Position numbers and translations under genes: made by a program. The notes under the pieces were generated by a model. The model worked only from the letters and a program-made list of their open reading frames with translations, made no database searches and was not told the origin of the DNA. Positions 37,067-54,231 of a DNA stretch of 64,000 nucleotides are shown here, piece after piece. Source of the stretch: Acidobacteriota bacterium (GTDB taxonomy: Bacteria > Acidobacteriota > UBA890 > WLXD01); the NCBI GenBank assembly GCA_012103255.1, contig WLXD01000006.1, forward strand, positions 62,001 through 126,000. The letters are read 5' to 3'. Within the stretch, counting starts at the first letter, position 1; every line of letters starts with the position of its first letter.

Positions 37067-37357
37067 TCAGACCCCCTCGAAATACTCGACCATGGTCTCG
37101 CCGGCGGCCAGGCGCACGTACGCCTTCTTCCACGACGACTGATAGCCGGCGTGACGCCCCAACCGCTTGGGCTTCCCGTGCACGTTCATGACCCGCACGT
37201 TGTCGACCTTGACCTTGAAAATATCTTCTACGGCGCGACGCACGTCGATCGCCGTGGCGCGACGATCAACCTCAAAACAGAGGGTCGCCGCGTCTTCCTT
37301 CATCAGAGTCGCCTTTTCGGTGATCACCGGACGACGAATGACGTCATGTGAATTCAT
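37067..37357 (-). CDS. rplW: 50S ribosomal protein L23
   Basis: The 96-residue protein has [18 protein letters not shown] and [29 protein letters not shown]23 docks trigger factor and signal recognition particle at the tunnel exit. Its ATG overlaps the rplD stop as ATGA. Confidence 0.98.
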   Translation of the reverse strand: MNSHDVIRRPVITEKATLMKEDAATLCFEVDRRATAIDVRRAVEDIFKVKVDNVRVMNVHGKPKRLGRHAGYQSSWKKAYVRLAAGETMVEYFEGV

Positions 37358-37977
37358 CGCAGAGCCTCGTCGATACGGGCGATGCCGTCCTGGCTGGTCA
37401 GGAGATTGTCGTGCAACAGCAAGTCGTACACGGACAGGCCGCGACCAGACACCACCTTGGCATTCGGCAAGTTGCGTGCCGCCAGAGCGAGATTGGCGTC
37501 AGCCTCAGGGTCATAAATCAGAGTGCGACCCTCGAGACCCAGACCAGCAAGAAGCGTCGCCACGTTCTTGGTCTTGGCCTCGTCAATCGCGAGCGATTCG
37601 AGCACGAAGATCTGATCCTCGGTGCGCATGGCCGAGAGCGCCATCTGCAGGGCAATCTTCATCTTCCGACGCGGGAACCGCGTGGAATGATCGCGCGGCT
37701 GCGGTCCGAAAGTCGTACCACCCTTGCGCCAGATCGGGCTACGCCGGTCACCTGCACGAGCGCGACCCGTTCCCTTCTGGCGAAACGGCTTGCGCTTGGA
37801 ACCGCGAATCTCGCCACGCGTCTTGGTGGCGTGAGTACCCTGGCGGGCACCCGCACGGAGATGAACGATCGCTTCGTGCAGCACGCTCGGCTTCACCGCG
37901 CGTTCGAAAACGCCGGCGTCAACGTCGACCTTGCCGACTACCTTGTTGCCGCGATCACGTACGTCAATGCTCGCCAT
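37354..37977 (-). CDS. rplD: 50S ribosomal protein L4
   Basis: The 207-residue protein has the exit-tunnel loop with [23 protein letters not shown] and the globular end [20 protein letters not shown]. In enterobacteria L4 represses the S10 operon through a leader hairpin; only 65 bases separate rpsJ from tuf here and no such structure was recognised. Confidence 0.98.
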   Translation of the reverse strand: MASIDVRDRGNKVVGKVDVDAGVFERAVKPSVLHEAIVHLRAGARQGTHATKTRGEIRGSKRKPFRQKGTGRARAGDRRSPIWRKGGTTFGPQPRDHSTRFPRRKMKIALQMALSAMRTEDQIFVLESLAIDEAKTKNVATLLAGLGLEGRTLIYDPEADANLALAARNLPNAKVVSGRGLSVYDLLLHDNLLTSQDGIARIDEALR

Positions 37978-37979
37978 GG

Positions 37980-38612
37980 CTAGCCTCGCACCGCGGGTCG
38001 AATGGTCACGTAGCTGTTCGGCGCACCGGGCACCGAGCCTTTGACCAGAATGAGATGACGCTCGAGGTCAACCTTGACCACACGGAGCGCCTGCTGAGTG
38101 TCGCGCTTGTTGCCCATCTGTCCCGGCAGACGCTTGCCCTTGAAGGTGCGGGACGGCCACGAAGCCTGTCCGACCGATCCGGGAGCGCGATGAAACATCG
38201 AGCCATGCGCCGCGCCGCCGCCCTTGAAGCCGTGACGCTTCATCACGCCCTGAAAACCACGTCCCTTCGTCGTGCCGGTGACATCGACCTTATCGACGCC
38301 CTCGAACGACTCGACGGTCACGCGATCGCCGAGTTGCGGCTCGTCCTCGCCCCCCATGGGGAACTCACGGATCATGCGTACCGCGGGAGCCCCGGCCTTG
38401 GCCAGATGACCCGCCATCGGCTTGTTCACGGACTCAGGGCGAACTCCGTCCTCGATGTACCCGAGCTGGACGGCGCTGTAGCCATCGCGCTCTTCATCGC
38501 GGACCTGCAACACCACGCACGGGCCGGCGCGTAGCACCGTCACCGGGACGTGATTGCCGGACTCATCGAAGATCCGGGTCATTCCGACTTTCTGACCGAT
38601 CAGGCCTTTCAT
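37980..38612 (-). CDS. rplC: 50S ribosomal protein L3
   Basis: The 210-residue protein begins MKGLIGQKVGMTRIFDESG and has the central FKGGGAAHGSMFHRAPGSVGQASWPSR loop that reaches the peptidyl transferase centre, including the Gln that is often methylated. The position after rpsJ is standard. Confidence 0.98.
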   Translation of the reverse strand: MKGLIGQKVGMTRIFDESGNHVPVTVLRAGPCVVLQVRDEERDGYSAVQLGYIEDGVRPESVNKPMAGHLAKAGAPAVRMIREFPMGGEDEPQLGDRVTVESFEGVDKVDVTGTTKGRGFQGVMKRHGFKGGGAAHGSMFHRAPGSVGQASWPSRTFKGKRLPGQMGNKRDTQQALRVVKVDLERHLILVKGSVPGAPNSYVTIRPAVRG

Positions 38613-38624
38613 CGCAGTCGCCGT

Positions 38625-38945
<321 letters not shown>

Positions 38946-39010
38946 TCCCTTATACCTTCAACTTCTTTTTCGCCCCGGGGAGTTTTGGCGGGTTCCCGGA
39001 GCCCTTGGCG

Positions 39011-40204
39011 CTACTCGTAAATTTCGGTAATCGTTCCGGCACCGACGGTCCGGCCACCCTCGCGAATCGCGAATCGCAGACCCTTGTCCATCGCGATCGG
39101 CGTGATCAGCTCTGCCTGGATCGTCACGTTATCTCCGGGCATCACCATCTCGACACCCTCAGGCAACTCACAGTCACCCGTAACGTCCGTTGTCCGGAAG
39201 TAAAACTGCGGCCGATATCCCTTGAAGAACGGAGTGTGGCGACCACCCTCCTCCTTCGTCAGAACATAAATCTCGGCTCCAAACTTCGTATGCGGCGTAA
39301 TCGCTCCAGGCTTCGTCAGCACCTGGCCACGCTCCACATCCTCGCGGTCCGTTCCACGCAACAGGACACCAACGTTGTCGCCCGCGTGACCCTCATCAAG
39401 GATCTTGCGGAACATCTCGACACCCGTCACGACCTTCTTCTGCGTCTCGCGGATGCCCACGATCTCGATCTCTTCGCCAGTAACAACCTTGCCCTGCTCG
39501 ATACGGCCCGTCACAACGGTGCCGCGACCCGAGATCGTAAACACGTCCTCGATCGGCATCAGGAAGTCTCGATCCAGCGCACGTTCCGGATCCGGAATGT
39601 AGCTGTCGAGCGTGTCCACCAACTCAATGATCTTGGCGCCCCACTGACCTTCCGGATCCTCTTCCTCGACCGCCTTCAGCGCCGAGCCCATGATCATCGG
39701 AATGTCGTCGCCAGGAAACTCGTACGTAGAGAGCAACTCGCGAACCTCGAGCTCTACAAGCTCCAGAAGCTCCTCGTCGTCCACCATGTCGCACTTGTTC
39801 AGGAACACCACCATCGCCGGCACGCCAACCTGACGGGCCAGCAGAATGTGCTCACGCGTCTGCGGCATCGGACCATCTGCGGCCGACACCACCAGGATCG
39901 CGCCGTCCATCTGCGCTGCACCCGTGATCATGTTCTTGATGTAGTCCGCGTGACCCGGGCAATCAACGTGCGCGTAGTGACGCTTCTCCGACTCGTACTC
40001 CACATGCGAAATCGCGATCGTGATACCGCGCTCACGCTCTTCCGGAGCCTTGTCGATCATGTCGAACGCCGAGTAGTCCGCACGCCCCAGCTTCGAAAGA
40101 ATCAGCGTGATCGCCTGCGTCAGTGTCGTCTTGCCATGGTCCACGTGACCAATCGTGCCGACGTTCACGTGCGGCTTTGTACGCTCAAACTTTTCTTTAG
40201 CCAT
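39011..40204 (-). CDS. tuf: Elongation factor Tu (str-operon copy)
   Basis: The 397-residue GTPase carries aminoacyl-tRNA to the ribosome. GTPase motifs are [17 protein letters not shown] and NKCDMVDD; domains 2 and 3 follow intact. The protein is identical to the second copy at 55345-56538. Read by eye, the two genes differ at four bases only, all in the last 165 or so bases (39011, 39074, 39131 and 39170); this copy stops with TAG, the other with TAA. It is 27 bases after fusA. Confidence 0.99.
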   Translation of the reverse strand: MAKEKFERTKPHVNVGTIGHVDHGKTTLTQAITLILSKLGRADYSAFDMIDKAPEERERGITIAISHVEYESEKRHYAHVDCPGHADYIKNMITGAAQMDGAILVVSAADGPMPQTREHILLARQVGVPAMVVFLNKCDMVDDEELLELVELEVRELLSTYEFPGDDIPMIMGSALKAVEEEDPEGQWGAKIIELVDTLDSYIPDPERALDRDFLMPIEDVFTISGRGTVVTGRIEQGKVVTGEEIEIVGIRETQKKVVTGVEMFRKILDEGHAGDNVGVLLRGTDREDVERGQVLTKPGAITPHTKFGAEIYVLTKEEGGRHTPFFKGYRPQFYFRTTDVTGDCELPEGVEMVMPGDNVTIQAELITPIAMDKGLRFAIREGGRTVGAGTITEIYE

Positions 40205-40231
40205 TGTTCTTATTCCCTGCTGATCGCTGGA

Positions 40232-42328
<2,097 letters not shown>

Positions 42329-42351
42329 GGGTCCTCAACTCCTGAAAAGCA

Positions 42352-42828
42352 CTACCAGCGGTAGTGCGCGAAGGCCTTGTTGGCCTCGGCCATGCGGTGT
42401 GTGTCTTCGCGCTTCTTGACAGCAGCGCCGCGGCCATTTACCGCGTCCAGCAACTCATTACACAGACGCTCGTCCATCGTGCGCTCACCGCGCTTGCGGG
42501 CAGCATCGATGATCCAGCGCATTGCCAACGACGTACGGCGGCGCGGATAGACCTCGACCGGCACCTGGTAAGTCGAACCACCAACGCGGCGCGACTTCAC
42601 CTCAAGGGCCGGACGGACGTTGTCCATCGCCTGCTTGAACATCCCCAGGACATCTTCTTCGCTGGTCTTCTCGCGAATCCGGTCCATCGCGCCATAGACG
42701 GCACGCTCCGCCACGCTCTTCTTACCGTCGAGCATGAGGTGGTTGATGAACTTGGACAGCAACCGACTGTCGTACTGAGCATCCGGCTTCACATCGTGTC
42801 GCCGAACTTTGACGTCTTTTCGCGGCAT
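42352..42828 (-). CDS. rpsG: 30S ribosomal protein S7
   Basis: The 158-residue protein has [44 protein letters not shown] and [42 protein letters not shown]7 organises the small-subunit head. A 111-base gap with stem-forming GC-rich segments separates it from rpsL. Confidence 0.98.
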   Translation of the reverse strand: MPRKDVKVRRHDVKPDAQYDSRLLSKFINHLMLDGKKSVAERAVYGAMDRIREKTSEEDVLGMFKQAMDNVRPALEVKSRRVGGSTYQVPVEVYPRRRTSLAMRWIIDAARKRGERTMDERLCNELLDAVNGRGAAVKKREDTHRMAEANKAFAHYRW

Positions 42829-42939
42829 GTCTTTACTCCGCTACGGCCGCAAGCAGCCGTCAGCAGTACACAAATCACCCGACTGTTGCCGGAAAAGTAA
42901 GAAATCAGCCGACAGAGGAGCCGGCGAGGCCGTCAGGAT
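42829..42939 (-). promoter_or_regulatory. rpsL-rpsG spacer, possible S7 operator
   Basis: This 111-base gap is longer than its neighbours. The minus strand offers GC-rich complementary blocks (GACGGC, GCCGGC, GTCGGC and GGCTGC/GCGGCC) and a GGAG ribosome-binding site eight bases before rpsG. In E. coli the equivalent spacer binds S7 and couples rpsG translation to rpsL. The similarity is positional only. Confidence 0.3.
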
Positions 42940-43314
42940 TTAGGCCTTGGGACGTTTCGCCCCGTACTTGGACCTACCCTGCTTGCGACCATCCACGCCC
43001 GAAGCGTCGAGTGTGCCGCGAATGATGTGATAACGAACTCCAGGAAGATCCTTTACACGGCCGCCACGAATGAGAACGATGGAGTGCTCCTGGAGATTGT
43101 GACCAATCCCGCCGATATATGAAGTCACTTCCATTCCGTTCGTAAGGCGGACACGTGCCACCTTTCGCAGAGCCGAGTTCGGCTTCTTGGGGGTCGTCGT
43201 ATACACGCGGGTACACACCCCTCGACGCTGCGGACACCTTTGCAGGGCCGGGCTCGAGGTCTTGGCGGTAGTCCGCTTACGCCCCTTTCTTACCAACTGG
43301 TTGATGGTAGGCAA
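42940..43314 (-). CDS. rpsL: 30S ribosomal protein S12
   Basis: The 124-residue protein starts with TTG at 43314 ([12 protein letters not shown]), preceded by GAGAGG about six bases upstream; no ATG matches the conserved N terminus. The streptomycin-determining sites carry the sensitive residues: Lys in [12 protein letters not shown] and Lys in [13 protein letters not shown]12 controls decoding. A strong promoter and an attenuator-like hairpin lie in its 160-base leader. Confidence 0.97.
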   Translation of the reverse strand: MPTINQLVRKGRKRTTAKTSSPALQRCPQRRGVCTRVYTTTPKKPNSALRKVARVRLTNGMEVTSYIGGIGHNLQEHSIVLIRGGRVKDLPGVRYHIIRGTLDASGVDGRKQGRSKYGAKRPKA

Positions 43315-43421
43315 ACTTACCTCTCAACCTTCCGGGTTATCCCGACGAAGGCATTACGATCCCCAGGCGTACCAATAATGGTGGTGCCGGGAGACACAGC
43401 GCCCGTTGACGGGTGTTCAGC

Positions 43422-43456
43422 AAAAAACGGAGCTGTGGGGCACGCCGCACGGCTCC
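43422..43456 (-). terminator. Terminator-like attenuator in the rpsL leader
   Basis: On the minus strand GGAGC pairs with GCTCC, and an inner GTG/CAC extends the stem past one mismatch (43429-43456); one base later comes a run of six T (43422-43427). The structure lies about 20-50 bases after the predicted start of the rpsL transcript, so it would end or pause str-operon transcription early. It could equally stop read-through from rpoC. Confidence 0.55.
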
Positions 43457-43480
43457 CTATGTGCCTCTATGGCAGAGGCC

Positions 43481-43508
43481 AGTATAGCAGTCACTCTCGC
43501 GCAGTCAA
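43481..43508 (-). promoter_or_regulatory. Strong promoter candidate for the str operon
   Basis: TTGACT (43503-43508, minus strand) and TATACT (43481-43486) are spaced by 16 bases, with a TGC extension just before the -10 box. Transcription would start near 43474. A GCCTCT/AGAGGC inverted repeat (43463-43479) covers the start region and could be an operator or a 5'-end hairpin. Confidence 0.65.
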
Positions 43509-43532
43509 TTCACTTGGCGAAGAGTTTTTGCC

Positions 43533-43560
43533 CGGTTGACGAAGATTTCTTCGTCAACCG
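43533..43560. terminator. Perfect palindrome downstream of rpoC
   Basis: Bases 43533-43545 are the exact reverse complement of 43548-43560, with two bases between. It begins 46 bases after the rpoC stop and 25 bases upstream of the str promoter -35 box. It is placed like a terminator of the rpoBC message, but no T-run follows on the minus strand, so a role as an RNA end-stabiliser or a protein-binding site is also possible. Confidence 0.45.
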
Positions 43561-43606
43561 AAGCGCGCCGAGCGAGCCGCCCGGCGAGGTATCAGAGAGA
43601 CGCTCG

Positions 43607-46600
43607 TCAGTCAGAACCTGAGTCGAGCAAATCCGAGATATCGAGTGCATCCGCCTCGGCGGCCGCTTCGGCCATCCCGGCGAGAATATCCGCAGGACGA
43701 CGACGCTCCACCACGTCTTCAGTGAGGCCCGCGCCGCGGTACTCCGAGAAGCCCGTGCCAGCCGGAATCAGGCGGCCCATGATGACGTTTTCCTTGAGAC
43801 CACGGAGATTGTCCACCGCGCCGTTGATTGCGGCCTCGGTGAGTACCCGGGTCGTCTCCTGGAAAGACGCTGCCGAAATGAACGAGTCGGTCGACAACGA
43901 AGCCTTGGTGATTCCGAGCAAGAGCGGACGACCATTGGCCGGCTTGCCACCCTCTTCGATCACCTTGCGGTTCTCGTTCTGGAAGTGGAACCGATCGACC
44001 TGCTGACCCGCCACGAATGGCGTATCACCGACATCCTCGACCTTCACCCACCGCATCATCTGCCGTGAGATGACCTCGATGTGCTTGTCGTTGATGTTGA
44101 CGCCCTGCAGTCGATAAACCTCCTGGATCTCGTTGACCAGGTACTCCTGCAGTTCGCGCTCACCAAGCACGTCGAGAATGTCGTGAGGATCGACAGCCCC
44201 ATCCACCAGCGGCTCGCCGGCGCGAACCGGGTCACCCTCGCGAACGTTGATATGGGCACCACGCGGCAACGAGTACTCGCGGATCTCGTCCGTTTCCTCG
44301 TTCTTGACATAGACCTTGCGCAGCCCCTTCACGACCTCACCAAACTCGACCTGTCCGTCGATTTCAGCAACAACCGCGGGCTCCTTGGGCCGACGTGCCT
44401 CAAACAACTCCACCACGCGAGGCAAGCCACCCGTGATGTCCTGCGTCTTCGTGGTCTCACGCGGAATTCGAGCGAGAACCTCGCCAGGCTGGACCGATGC
44501 ACCGTCCGCAGCGTTCAAGTGAGCGTTGGCCGGCAGCGGGTACGCCCGGAGGACCTTACGCGGCGAGTTCGGATCCAGAATCTGGATCTGCGGCTGCAGC
44601 TTCTCGGGAATGGTGTCCTTAACGACGAGCTGCGACAGCCCCGTGACTTCGTCCACCTGCTCTTCGCACGTAACACCCGGCGTCATGTCCTGATACTTCA
44701 CCGTACCGAGATCCTCGGTAAGGATCGCGAAGGAGTAAGGATCCCATTCGACCAGAACGTGGCCCTGATCGACGGCATCTCCTTCCTTCACCTTGAGGCG
44801 AGCACCGTAGACGACGCTGTAGCGTTCGCGGATGTTGCCATCGTCGTCCTGCAAAGCGACCGCACCGTTGCGGTTCATCACGACGAGATCACCATCAGCG
44901 CCGGTGACTGTGCGCAGGTTGAGGAAGACCACCTTGCCCGGATGCTTGGCATCCAGCGTGGTGGCCTCACCAACTCGCGACGCGGCACCACCGATGTGGA
45001 ACGTACGCATGGTCAACTGCGTACCTGGCTCACCAATCGACTGCGCGGCGATAACGCCGACGGCGGTACCGCGTTCGGCAAGTCGACCGGTCGACAGGTC
45101 GCGGCCGTAGCACTTCTGGCAAACACCCCACTCGGTCTCGCAGGTGAGCACGGAGCGGATCCGCACCTTCTCGAGACCCGAATTCTGGATCGTGCTGGCC
45201 AGTTCGACATCGATGTCGTCACCCGACGCGCAGAGCACGTCTCCGGTGAACGGATCCTTGATGTCTTCTAGCGCCACACGTCCAACGATGCGATCGCGAA
45301 GCGGCTCGATGACCTCGCCACTTTCAACAATCGGGGCTACCCAGATTCCTTCGATCGTGCCGCAGTCGGGTTCGGTAACGATCACGTCCTGGGCGACGTC
45401 GACCAGACGCCGCGTCAGGTAACCCGAGTCAGCGGTCTTGAGGGCCGTATCGGCCAGACCCTTACGGGCACCGTGAGTCGAGATGAAGTACTGAGCAACC
45501 GTCAGTCCTTCACGGAAGTTCGCGGTAATCGGTGTCTCGATGATCTCACCCGAGGGCTTGGCCATCAGACCACGCATCCCGGCGAGCTGACGAATCTGCT
45601 GGATCGAACCACGCGCACCGGAGTCCGCCATGGCGTAGATCGAGTTGGGCTGACCAACACGGTCACCCTCCTCCATCTGACGGAACATAGCGTCGGCTAC
45701 CTGCTCGGTGACATCGGACCAGATAGCGATGACCTTGTTGTAGCGCTCACCATTGGTGATCGCGCCGTCGAGGTACTGCTGGTCGATCTCGATGACCTGC
45801 TGCCGAGCCTCCGCAACGAGTGCGTCCTTGGCTGCGGGAACGGTCATGTCATCAATCCCGACAGTGAAGCCGGCGAATGTGGCGTACTGGAAACCGAGGT
45901 TCTTCAACGCGTCGAGCGCCTTGACCGTGAGTTCCCGACCGAAGTTGATGAAGCAGTAGTTGATGACCTGTCCAAGCCCACGCTTCTTGAGCAGGCCGTT
46001 CACGAACGGCATGCCTTCGGGCATTGCGTCCTTGAACAACACGCGGCCCACAGTGGTGTCGATGATGTGGTTGGTCACCGATTCCACTTCAGCGTGCACG
46101 ACGTCCTGATCGTCGCTAGCGCGTGACATCTCGATCAGGTCGCCGCTGTAGCGCAGGCGGATCCGCGATTGCGTCTCCACTTCGCCGGACTCGGCCGCCA
46201 TGATGACTTCGTTGACGTCACCAAACAGACGGCCCTCGCCGCGTGATCCGCTGCGTGCCTTGGTCAGGTAGTAGCCGCCCAGCACGATGTCCTGAGTCGG
46301 CACTGTGATCGGGCGGCCATGCGCCGGAGACAGCAGGTTCTGCGTGCTCATCATGAGCACCTTCGCCTCGATCTGTGCGCGCGGCGAAAGCGGAACGTGC
46401 ACGGCCATCTGGTCACCGTCGAAGTCAGCGTTGAACGCCGTACATACGAGCGGATGAATCTTGATCGCCTTACCTTCGACAACCACCGGCTGGAACGCCT
46501 GCACGCCGAGACGATGCAGGGTCGGTGCGCGGTTCAGCAGCACGCAGTGCTCCTGAATGACTTCATCGAGCACGTCGAACACCTCGGGTGTCTGACTCTC

Positions 46601-47806
46601 GACCAATTCCTTGGCCGCCTTGATGGTGGCGACCAGGCCGCGCTCTTCAAGCTTCTGGTAGATGAAGGGCTTGAACAGTTCGAGCGCCATCTTCTTGGGA
46701 AGACCACACTGATGCAGTTCGAGGTCCGGACCGATCACGATGACGGAACGTCCAGAGTAGTCGACACGCTTACCGAGCAGATTCTGGCGGAAGCGACCCT
46801 GCTTACCCTTGAGAGTATCCGAGAGCGACTTCAGCGGGCGGTTGTTTGCCCCCCTCAACACCCGACCACGACGGCCGTTGTCGAACAGGGAGTCGCAGGC
46901 CTCCTGCAGCATCCGCTTTTCGTTGCGGATAATGACATCAGGAGCCTTCAGCTCGATGAGCTTCTTGAGTCGGTTGTTCCGGTTGATCACCCGGCGATAC
47001 AGATCGTTCAGATCCGAGGTCGCGAAGCGGCCACCGTCCAACGGCACGAGGGGACGCAACTCCGGAGGAATCACCGGAATCACATCCAGAACCATCCACT
47101 CGGGCTCGTTGCCCGACTTCAGGAAAGCTTCGACGACCTTGAGACGCTTGGCGGCTTTCGCGCGCTTCTGCTTCGAGGTCTCGTTCTTCATCGCCTCGCG
47201 CAACTCGACGGCCAGCGTCGGAATGTCGAGACGGTGCAGCAGCTCCTTGATTGCTTCCGCGCCCATCATCGCGAGGAACGCGTCACCGAACTCGGTGCGC
47301 GCTTCGCGGAAACGCTCTTCGCCGATCAGCTCGCCGAGCTGAAGATCGGTCGGCCCTTCATCGACGACGATGTACGCCTCGTAATAAAGGATGCGCTCCA
47401 TTTCGCGCATGGTCATGTCAAGGAGATGCCCCATCCGCGAGGGCAACCCCTTGAAGAACCAAACGTGCGAGACCGGGCAGGCCAACTCGATGTGGCCCAT
47501 CCGTTCGCGCCGCACCTTCGACTGAGTGACCTCAACGCCACACTTGTCGCAGATGACGCCGCGATGCTTCATCCGCTTGTACTTTCCGCACAAGCACTCC
47601 CAGTCATTGACCGGGCCGAAGATCTTGGCGCAGAAGAGGCCATCGCGCTCCGGCTTGAATGTCCGGTAGTTGATGGTCTCGGGCTTGGTCACCTCACCGT
47701 GTGACCAAGACCGAATCTTCTCCGGCGAGGCCAGTCCGATGCGGATGGCCTCGTACTCGTTGATGTTGACCGGCTTGCTCTCGAAGAATCCGAGTGCGCT
47801 TCTCAT
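43607..47806 (-). CDS. rpoC: RNA polymerase beta' subunit
   Basis: From the ATG at 47806 (GAGG seven bases upstream, [21 protein letters not shown]) the protein is 1399 residues. The zinc ribbon [20 protein letters not shown], the catalytic loop [15 protein letters not shown] with three Asp that hold the active-site magnesium, and the trigger-loop region ([17 protein letters not shown]) are all visible. An in-frame start 69 bases upstream would add an unrelated N terminus. It is 34 bases after rpoB. Confidence 0.98.
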   Translation of the reverse strand: MRSALGFFESKPVNINEYEAIRIGLASPEKIRSWSHGEVTKPETINYRTFKPERDGLFCAKIFGPVNDWECLCGKYKRMKHRGVICDKCGVEVTQSKVRRERMGHIELACPVSHVWFFKGLPSRMGHLLDMTMREMERILYYEAYIVVDEGPTDLQLGELIGEERFREARTEFGDAFLAMMGAEAIKELLHRLDIPTLAVELREAMKNETSKQKRAKAAKRLKVVEAFLKSGNEPEWMVLDVIPVIPPELRPLVPLDGGRFATSDLNDLYRRVINRNNRLKKLIELKAPDVIIRNEKRMLQEACDSLFDNGRRGRVLRGANNRPLKSLSDTLKGKQGRFRQNLLGKRVDYSGRSVIVIGPDLELHQCGLPKKMALELFKPFIYQKLEERGLVATIKAAKELVESQTPEVFDVLDEVIQEHCVLLNRAPTLHRLGVQAFQPVVVEGKAIKIHPLVCTAFNADFDGDQMAVHVPLSPRAQIEAKVLMMSTQNLLSPAHGRPITVPTQDIVLGGYYLTKARSGSRGEGRLFGDVNEVIMAAESGEVETQSRIRLRYSGDLIEMSRASDDQDVVHAEVESVTNHIIDTTVGRVLFKDAMPEGMPFVNGLLKKRGLGQVINYCFINFGRELTVKALDALKNLGFQYATFAGFTVGIDDMTVPAAKDALVAEARQQVIEIDQQYLDGAITNGERYNKVIAIWSDVTEQVADAMFRQMEEGDRVGQPNSIYAMADSGARGSIQQIRQLAGMRGLMAKPSGEIIETPITANFREGLTVAQYFISTHGARKGLADTALKTADSGYLTRRLVDVAQDVIVTEPDCGTIEGIWVAPIVESGEVIEPLRDRIVGRVALEDIKDPFTGDVLCASGDDIDVELASTIQNSGLEKVRIRSVLTCETEWGVCQKCYGRDLSTGRLAERGTAVGVIAAQSIGEPGTQLTMRTFHIGGAASRVGEATTLDAKHPGKVVFLNLRTVTGADGDLVVMNRNGAVALQDDDGNIRERYSVVYGARLKVKEGDAVDQGHVLVEWDPYSFAILTEDLGTVKYQDMTPGVTCEEQVDEVTGLSQLVVKDTIPEKLQPQIQILDPNSPRKVLRAYPLPANAHLNAADGASVQPGEVLARIPRETTKTQDITGGLPRVVELFEARRPKEPAVVAEIDGQVEFGEVVKGLRKVYVKNEETDEIREYSLPRGAHINVREGDPVRAGEPLVDGAVDPHDILDVLGERELQEYLVNEIQEVYRLQGVNINDKHIEVISRQMMRWVKVEDVGDTPFVAGQQVDRFHFQNENRKVIEEGGKPANGRPLLLGITKASLSTDSFISAASFQETTRVLTEAAINGAVDNLRGLKENVIMGRLIPAGTGFSEYRGAGLTEDVVERRRPADILAGMAEAAAEADALDISDLLDSGSD

Positions 47807-47840
47807 GGTCGTACCTCGTGGTCCAGCTGGATCAAGCCCA

Positions 47841-51944
<4,104 letters not shown>

Positions 51945-52008
51945 TAGGCGCCATTCCTTCGGAGTCAGCCAGACTCCGCCAGTTGCGGGTTTCTACGAGG
52001 CGCACGAA

Positions 52009-52040
52009 GGCCCGGCGCACCGATGGTGTGCGTCCGGGCT
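52009..52040 (-). promoter_or_regulatory. Hairpin in the rplL-rpoB gap, possible attenuator or processing site
   Basis: The 155-base gap between rplL and rpoB can form a GC-rich stem: bases 52009-52015 pair with 52034-52040, continued by 52016-52020 with 52028-52032 past one bulged base. A second stem, CGGAGT/ACTCCG, lies nearer rpoB (about 51960-51978). In E. coli the same gap holds a partial terminator and a processing site that set the r-protein to polymerase ratio. No T-run is present here. Confidence 0.4.
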
Positions 52041-52099
52041 CGTCGTATCAAAGTGCCGCACACGGGCGGCACTCCTGTGTCGCGGGTAGGGCAAGCTCT

Positions 52100-52486
52100 C
52101 TACTTGAGCTCCACCTGTGCGCCCGCTTCCTCAAACTTGGCCTTGAGTTCGTCGGCCTCGTCCTTGCTGGCGCCTTCCTTGACAGGCTTCGGCAAGTTGT
52201 CGACAAGCTCCTTGGCTTCCTTGAGTCCGAGGCTGGTGACCTCACGGACCATCTTGATCACGTTGATCTTCTTATCGCCGAACGTGGTCAAGACCACGTC
52301 GAACTCGTCCTTCTCTGCGGCATCATCGGCGGCGGCAGCGCCACCGGCTGCGGCGACAGGTGCCGCCATCGCAGCGGCACTGACACCAAACTTCTCCTCG
52401 AGATCCTTGACCAGGCTGGCCAGGTCGAGGACCGACATGTTCTCAATCTGCTCGATCAGCTCTTCGCTGCTCAATTGCTTAGCCAC
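52100..52486 (-). CDS. rplL: 50S ribosomal protein L7/L12
   Basis: The 128-residue stalk protein starts with GTG at 52486 ([22 protein letters not shown]), has the Ala/Gly-rich hinge (about 40-58) and the factor-binding domain [42 protein letters not shown]. It recruits translation factors. Standard length. Confidence 0.98.
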   Translation of the reverse strand: MAKQLSSEELIEQIENMSVLDLASLVKDLEEKFGVSAAAMAAPVAAAGGAAAADDAAEKDEFDVVLTTFGDKKINVIKMVREVTSLGLKEAKELVDNLPKPVKEGASKDEADELKAKFEEAGAQVELK

Positions 52487-52528
52487 GACACACCTCCACT
52501 CGGAAAAAACGCGCTGGGAACGCGGTTG

Positions 52529-53053
52529 CTATTCGGATTCCTTCTGCTGCCGGACCGCGTCCAGCACGACCACAGAACCTCGCAAGACACCACTCAGTGC
52601 CGTTGCGAGCCCCGTGATCGGGTACTTCATCAGATACAGAGCCTTCGCGATGAGTTCCTCGCGCGACGGCAAGTCGGCGAGACTGTCGAACTCATCCGCC
52701 GTGATCAGCCGCCCGTCCACGACACCCACCCTAACTTCGGCGAGTTCGTGCTCCTTGGCGAAATCACGTAAAACCTTGGCCACTCCGACGACGTCGTCGC
52801 CGACCGGATATGCGATCGCCGTCTGGCCCACGAGATTGGACTCGACGATCTCCATGCCGCCGTCAGAGAACGCGCGCTTGGCGAGTCGATTCTTGACGAT
52901 CCGGAGTCGAGCTTCTTTTTCCCTGAGCTGCACACGGAGGTCCGTCGACCGGGCCACATCGAGCCCTTTGAAGTCGATCAGGAACGCATGCTGCGACTGA
53001 CCGATCGTGTCGCGCAGGTACTCAACTTCTTGCTGTTTTTCTGCCTGGTTCAT
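52529..53053 (-). CDS. rplJ: 50S ribosomal protein L10
   Basis: I use the ATG at 53053 ([31 protein letters not shown]), giving 174 residues; a longer reading would overlap rplA. L10 is the base of the L12 stalk; the C-terminal helix that binds L12 ([26 protein letters not shown]) is present. Confidence 0.95.
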   Translation of the reverse strand: MNQAEKQQEVEYLRDTIGQSQHAFLIDFKGLDVARSTDLRVQLREKEARLRIVKNRLAKRAFSDGGMEIVESNLVGQTAIAYPVGDDVVGVAKVLRDFAKEHELAEVRVGVVDGRLITADEFDSLADLPSREELIAKALYLMKYPITGLATALSGVLRGSVVVLDAVRQQKESE

Positions 53054-53054
53054 G

Positions 53055-53756
53055 TCACACCTGTGCCGCTTCGACGGCATCCGGGTCGATCCGGACACTG
53101 GGCCCCATCGTCGACGTCAGAAACGCGCTCTTGATGTACTTACCCTTCGAGGCAGCGGGCTTGGAACGCATGATCGCGCCGAACAGCGCCATCACGTTGT
53201 CGTTCAACTGCGCCTCATCGAAAGAGACCTTGCCCACCGGAGCATGCACGACCCCGTTCTTGTCGACGCGGAAGTCCAGCTTACCGGCCTTGATGTCGTC
53301 GACTGCCTTCGCCACGTCGAACGTCACGGTTCCGGTCTTCGGGTTCGGCATCAGGCCGCGCGGCCCAAGTACACGTCCCAACTTGCCGACCTCACGCATC
53401 ATGTCGGGAGTAGAGATGACAGCCTCGAACTCGAGCCAGCCACCGGCGATCTTTTCCACCAGATCCTGGCCACCGACATGATCGGCACCAGCGTCCTCGG
53501 CTTCTTTGACCTTCTCACCCTGAGCGATCACTACGATTCGCGAGGTCTTGCCCGTCCCGTGCGGGAGAACGACGCTCGCACGAACCATCTGATCCGCATG
53601 ACGAGGGTCAACTCCGAGATTCAGCGCCACTTCGACGCTCTCGTCGAACTTGACGAACGAGGCACCTTTGATCGCGCTGATCGCGTCACCGATCTGATAC
53701 TCGTGACTCTCGATCTTGGCCATGGCCGCGGTGAAGTTCTTTCCATGCTTCGGCAT
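53055..53756 (-). CDS. rplA: 50S ribosomal protein L1
   Basis: The 233-residue protein has [38 protein letters not shown] and [13 protein letters not shown]1 forms the mobile stalk at the E site and in enterobacteria represses rplKA translation. It starts four bases after rplK's stop. Confidence 0.98.
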   Translation of the reverse strand: MPKHGKNFTAAMAKIESHEYQIGDAISAIKGASFVKFDESVEVALNLGVDPRHADQMVRASVVLPHGTGKTSRIVVIAQGEKVKEAEDAGADHVGGQDLVEKIAGGWLEFEAVISTPDMMREVGKLGRVLGPRGLMPNPKTGTVTFDVAKAVDDIKAGKLDFRVDKNGVVHAPVGKVSFDEAQLNDNVMALFGAIMRSKPAASKGKYIKSAFLTSTMGPSVRIDPDAVEAAQV

Positions 53757-53759
53757 CGC

Positions 53760-54209
53760 CTACCCCTCCGCCTCGAGGCCGTCAACCTTGATACCCATCG
53801 AACGCGCCGTACCCGCGATGATCTTCACCGCCTGGTCGACGTCATAGGCATTCAGGTCCGCCATCTTGGTCTTGGCGATCTCGGCCACCTGGTCACGCGT
53901 GACCGTAGCCACAATGTCCTTATTGGGTTCCGCAGAACCCGATGCAATATTCGCCGCCTTCTTCAACAAGACCGCCGCGGGCGGCGTCTTCGTGATGAAG
54001 GAGTACGTCCGGTCTGCGTAGACCGTGATCACGACCGGAATCACCATTCCGGGCTGATCCTGCGTCGCCGAATTGAAGGCGGTGCAGAAATCCATGATGT
54101 TGACGCCATGCTGACCCAGTGCCGGACCCACCGGCGGTGCCGGCGAAGCTTTGCCGGCAGGAATCTGCAGCTTGATGAGCCCGATAACGGGCTTGCTCTG
54201 TTTGGCCAT
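53760..54209 (-). CDS. rplK: 50S ribosomal protein L11
   Basis: The ATG at 54209 gives 149 residues ([42 protein letters not shown]). The proline-rich N-terminal domain that meets thiostrepton and stringent factor is intact. A longer reading would overlap nusG. L11 is the first r-protein of the rif block. Confidence 0.97.
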   Translation of the reverse strand: MAKQSKPVIGLIKLQIPAGKASPAPPVGPALGQHGVNIMDFCTAFNSATQDQPGMVIPVVITVYADRTYSFITKTPPAAVLLKKAANIASGSAEPNKDIVATVTRDQVAEIAKTKMADLNAYDVDQAVKIIAGTARSMGIKVDGLEAEG

Positions 54210-54231
54210 CTTTCTCTCTCGAGTCCCTAAG

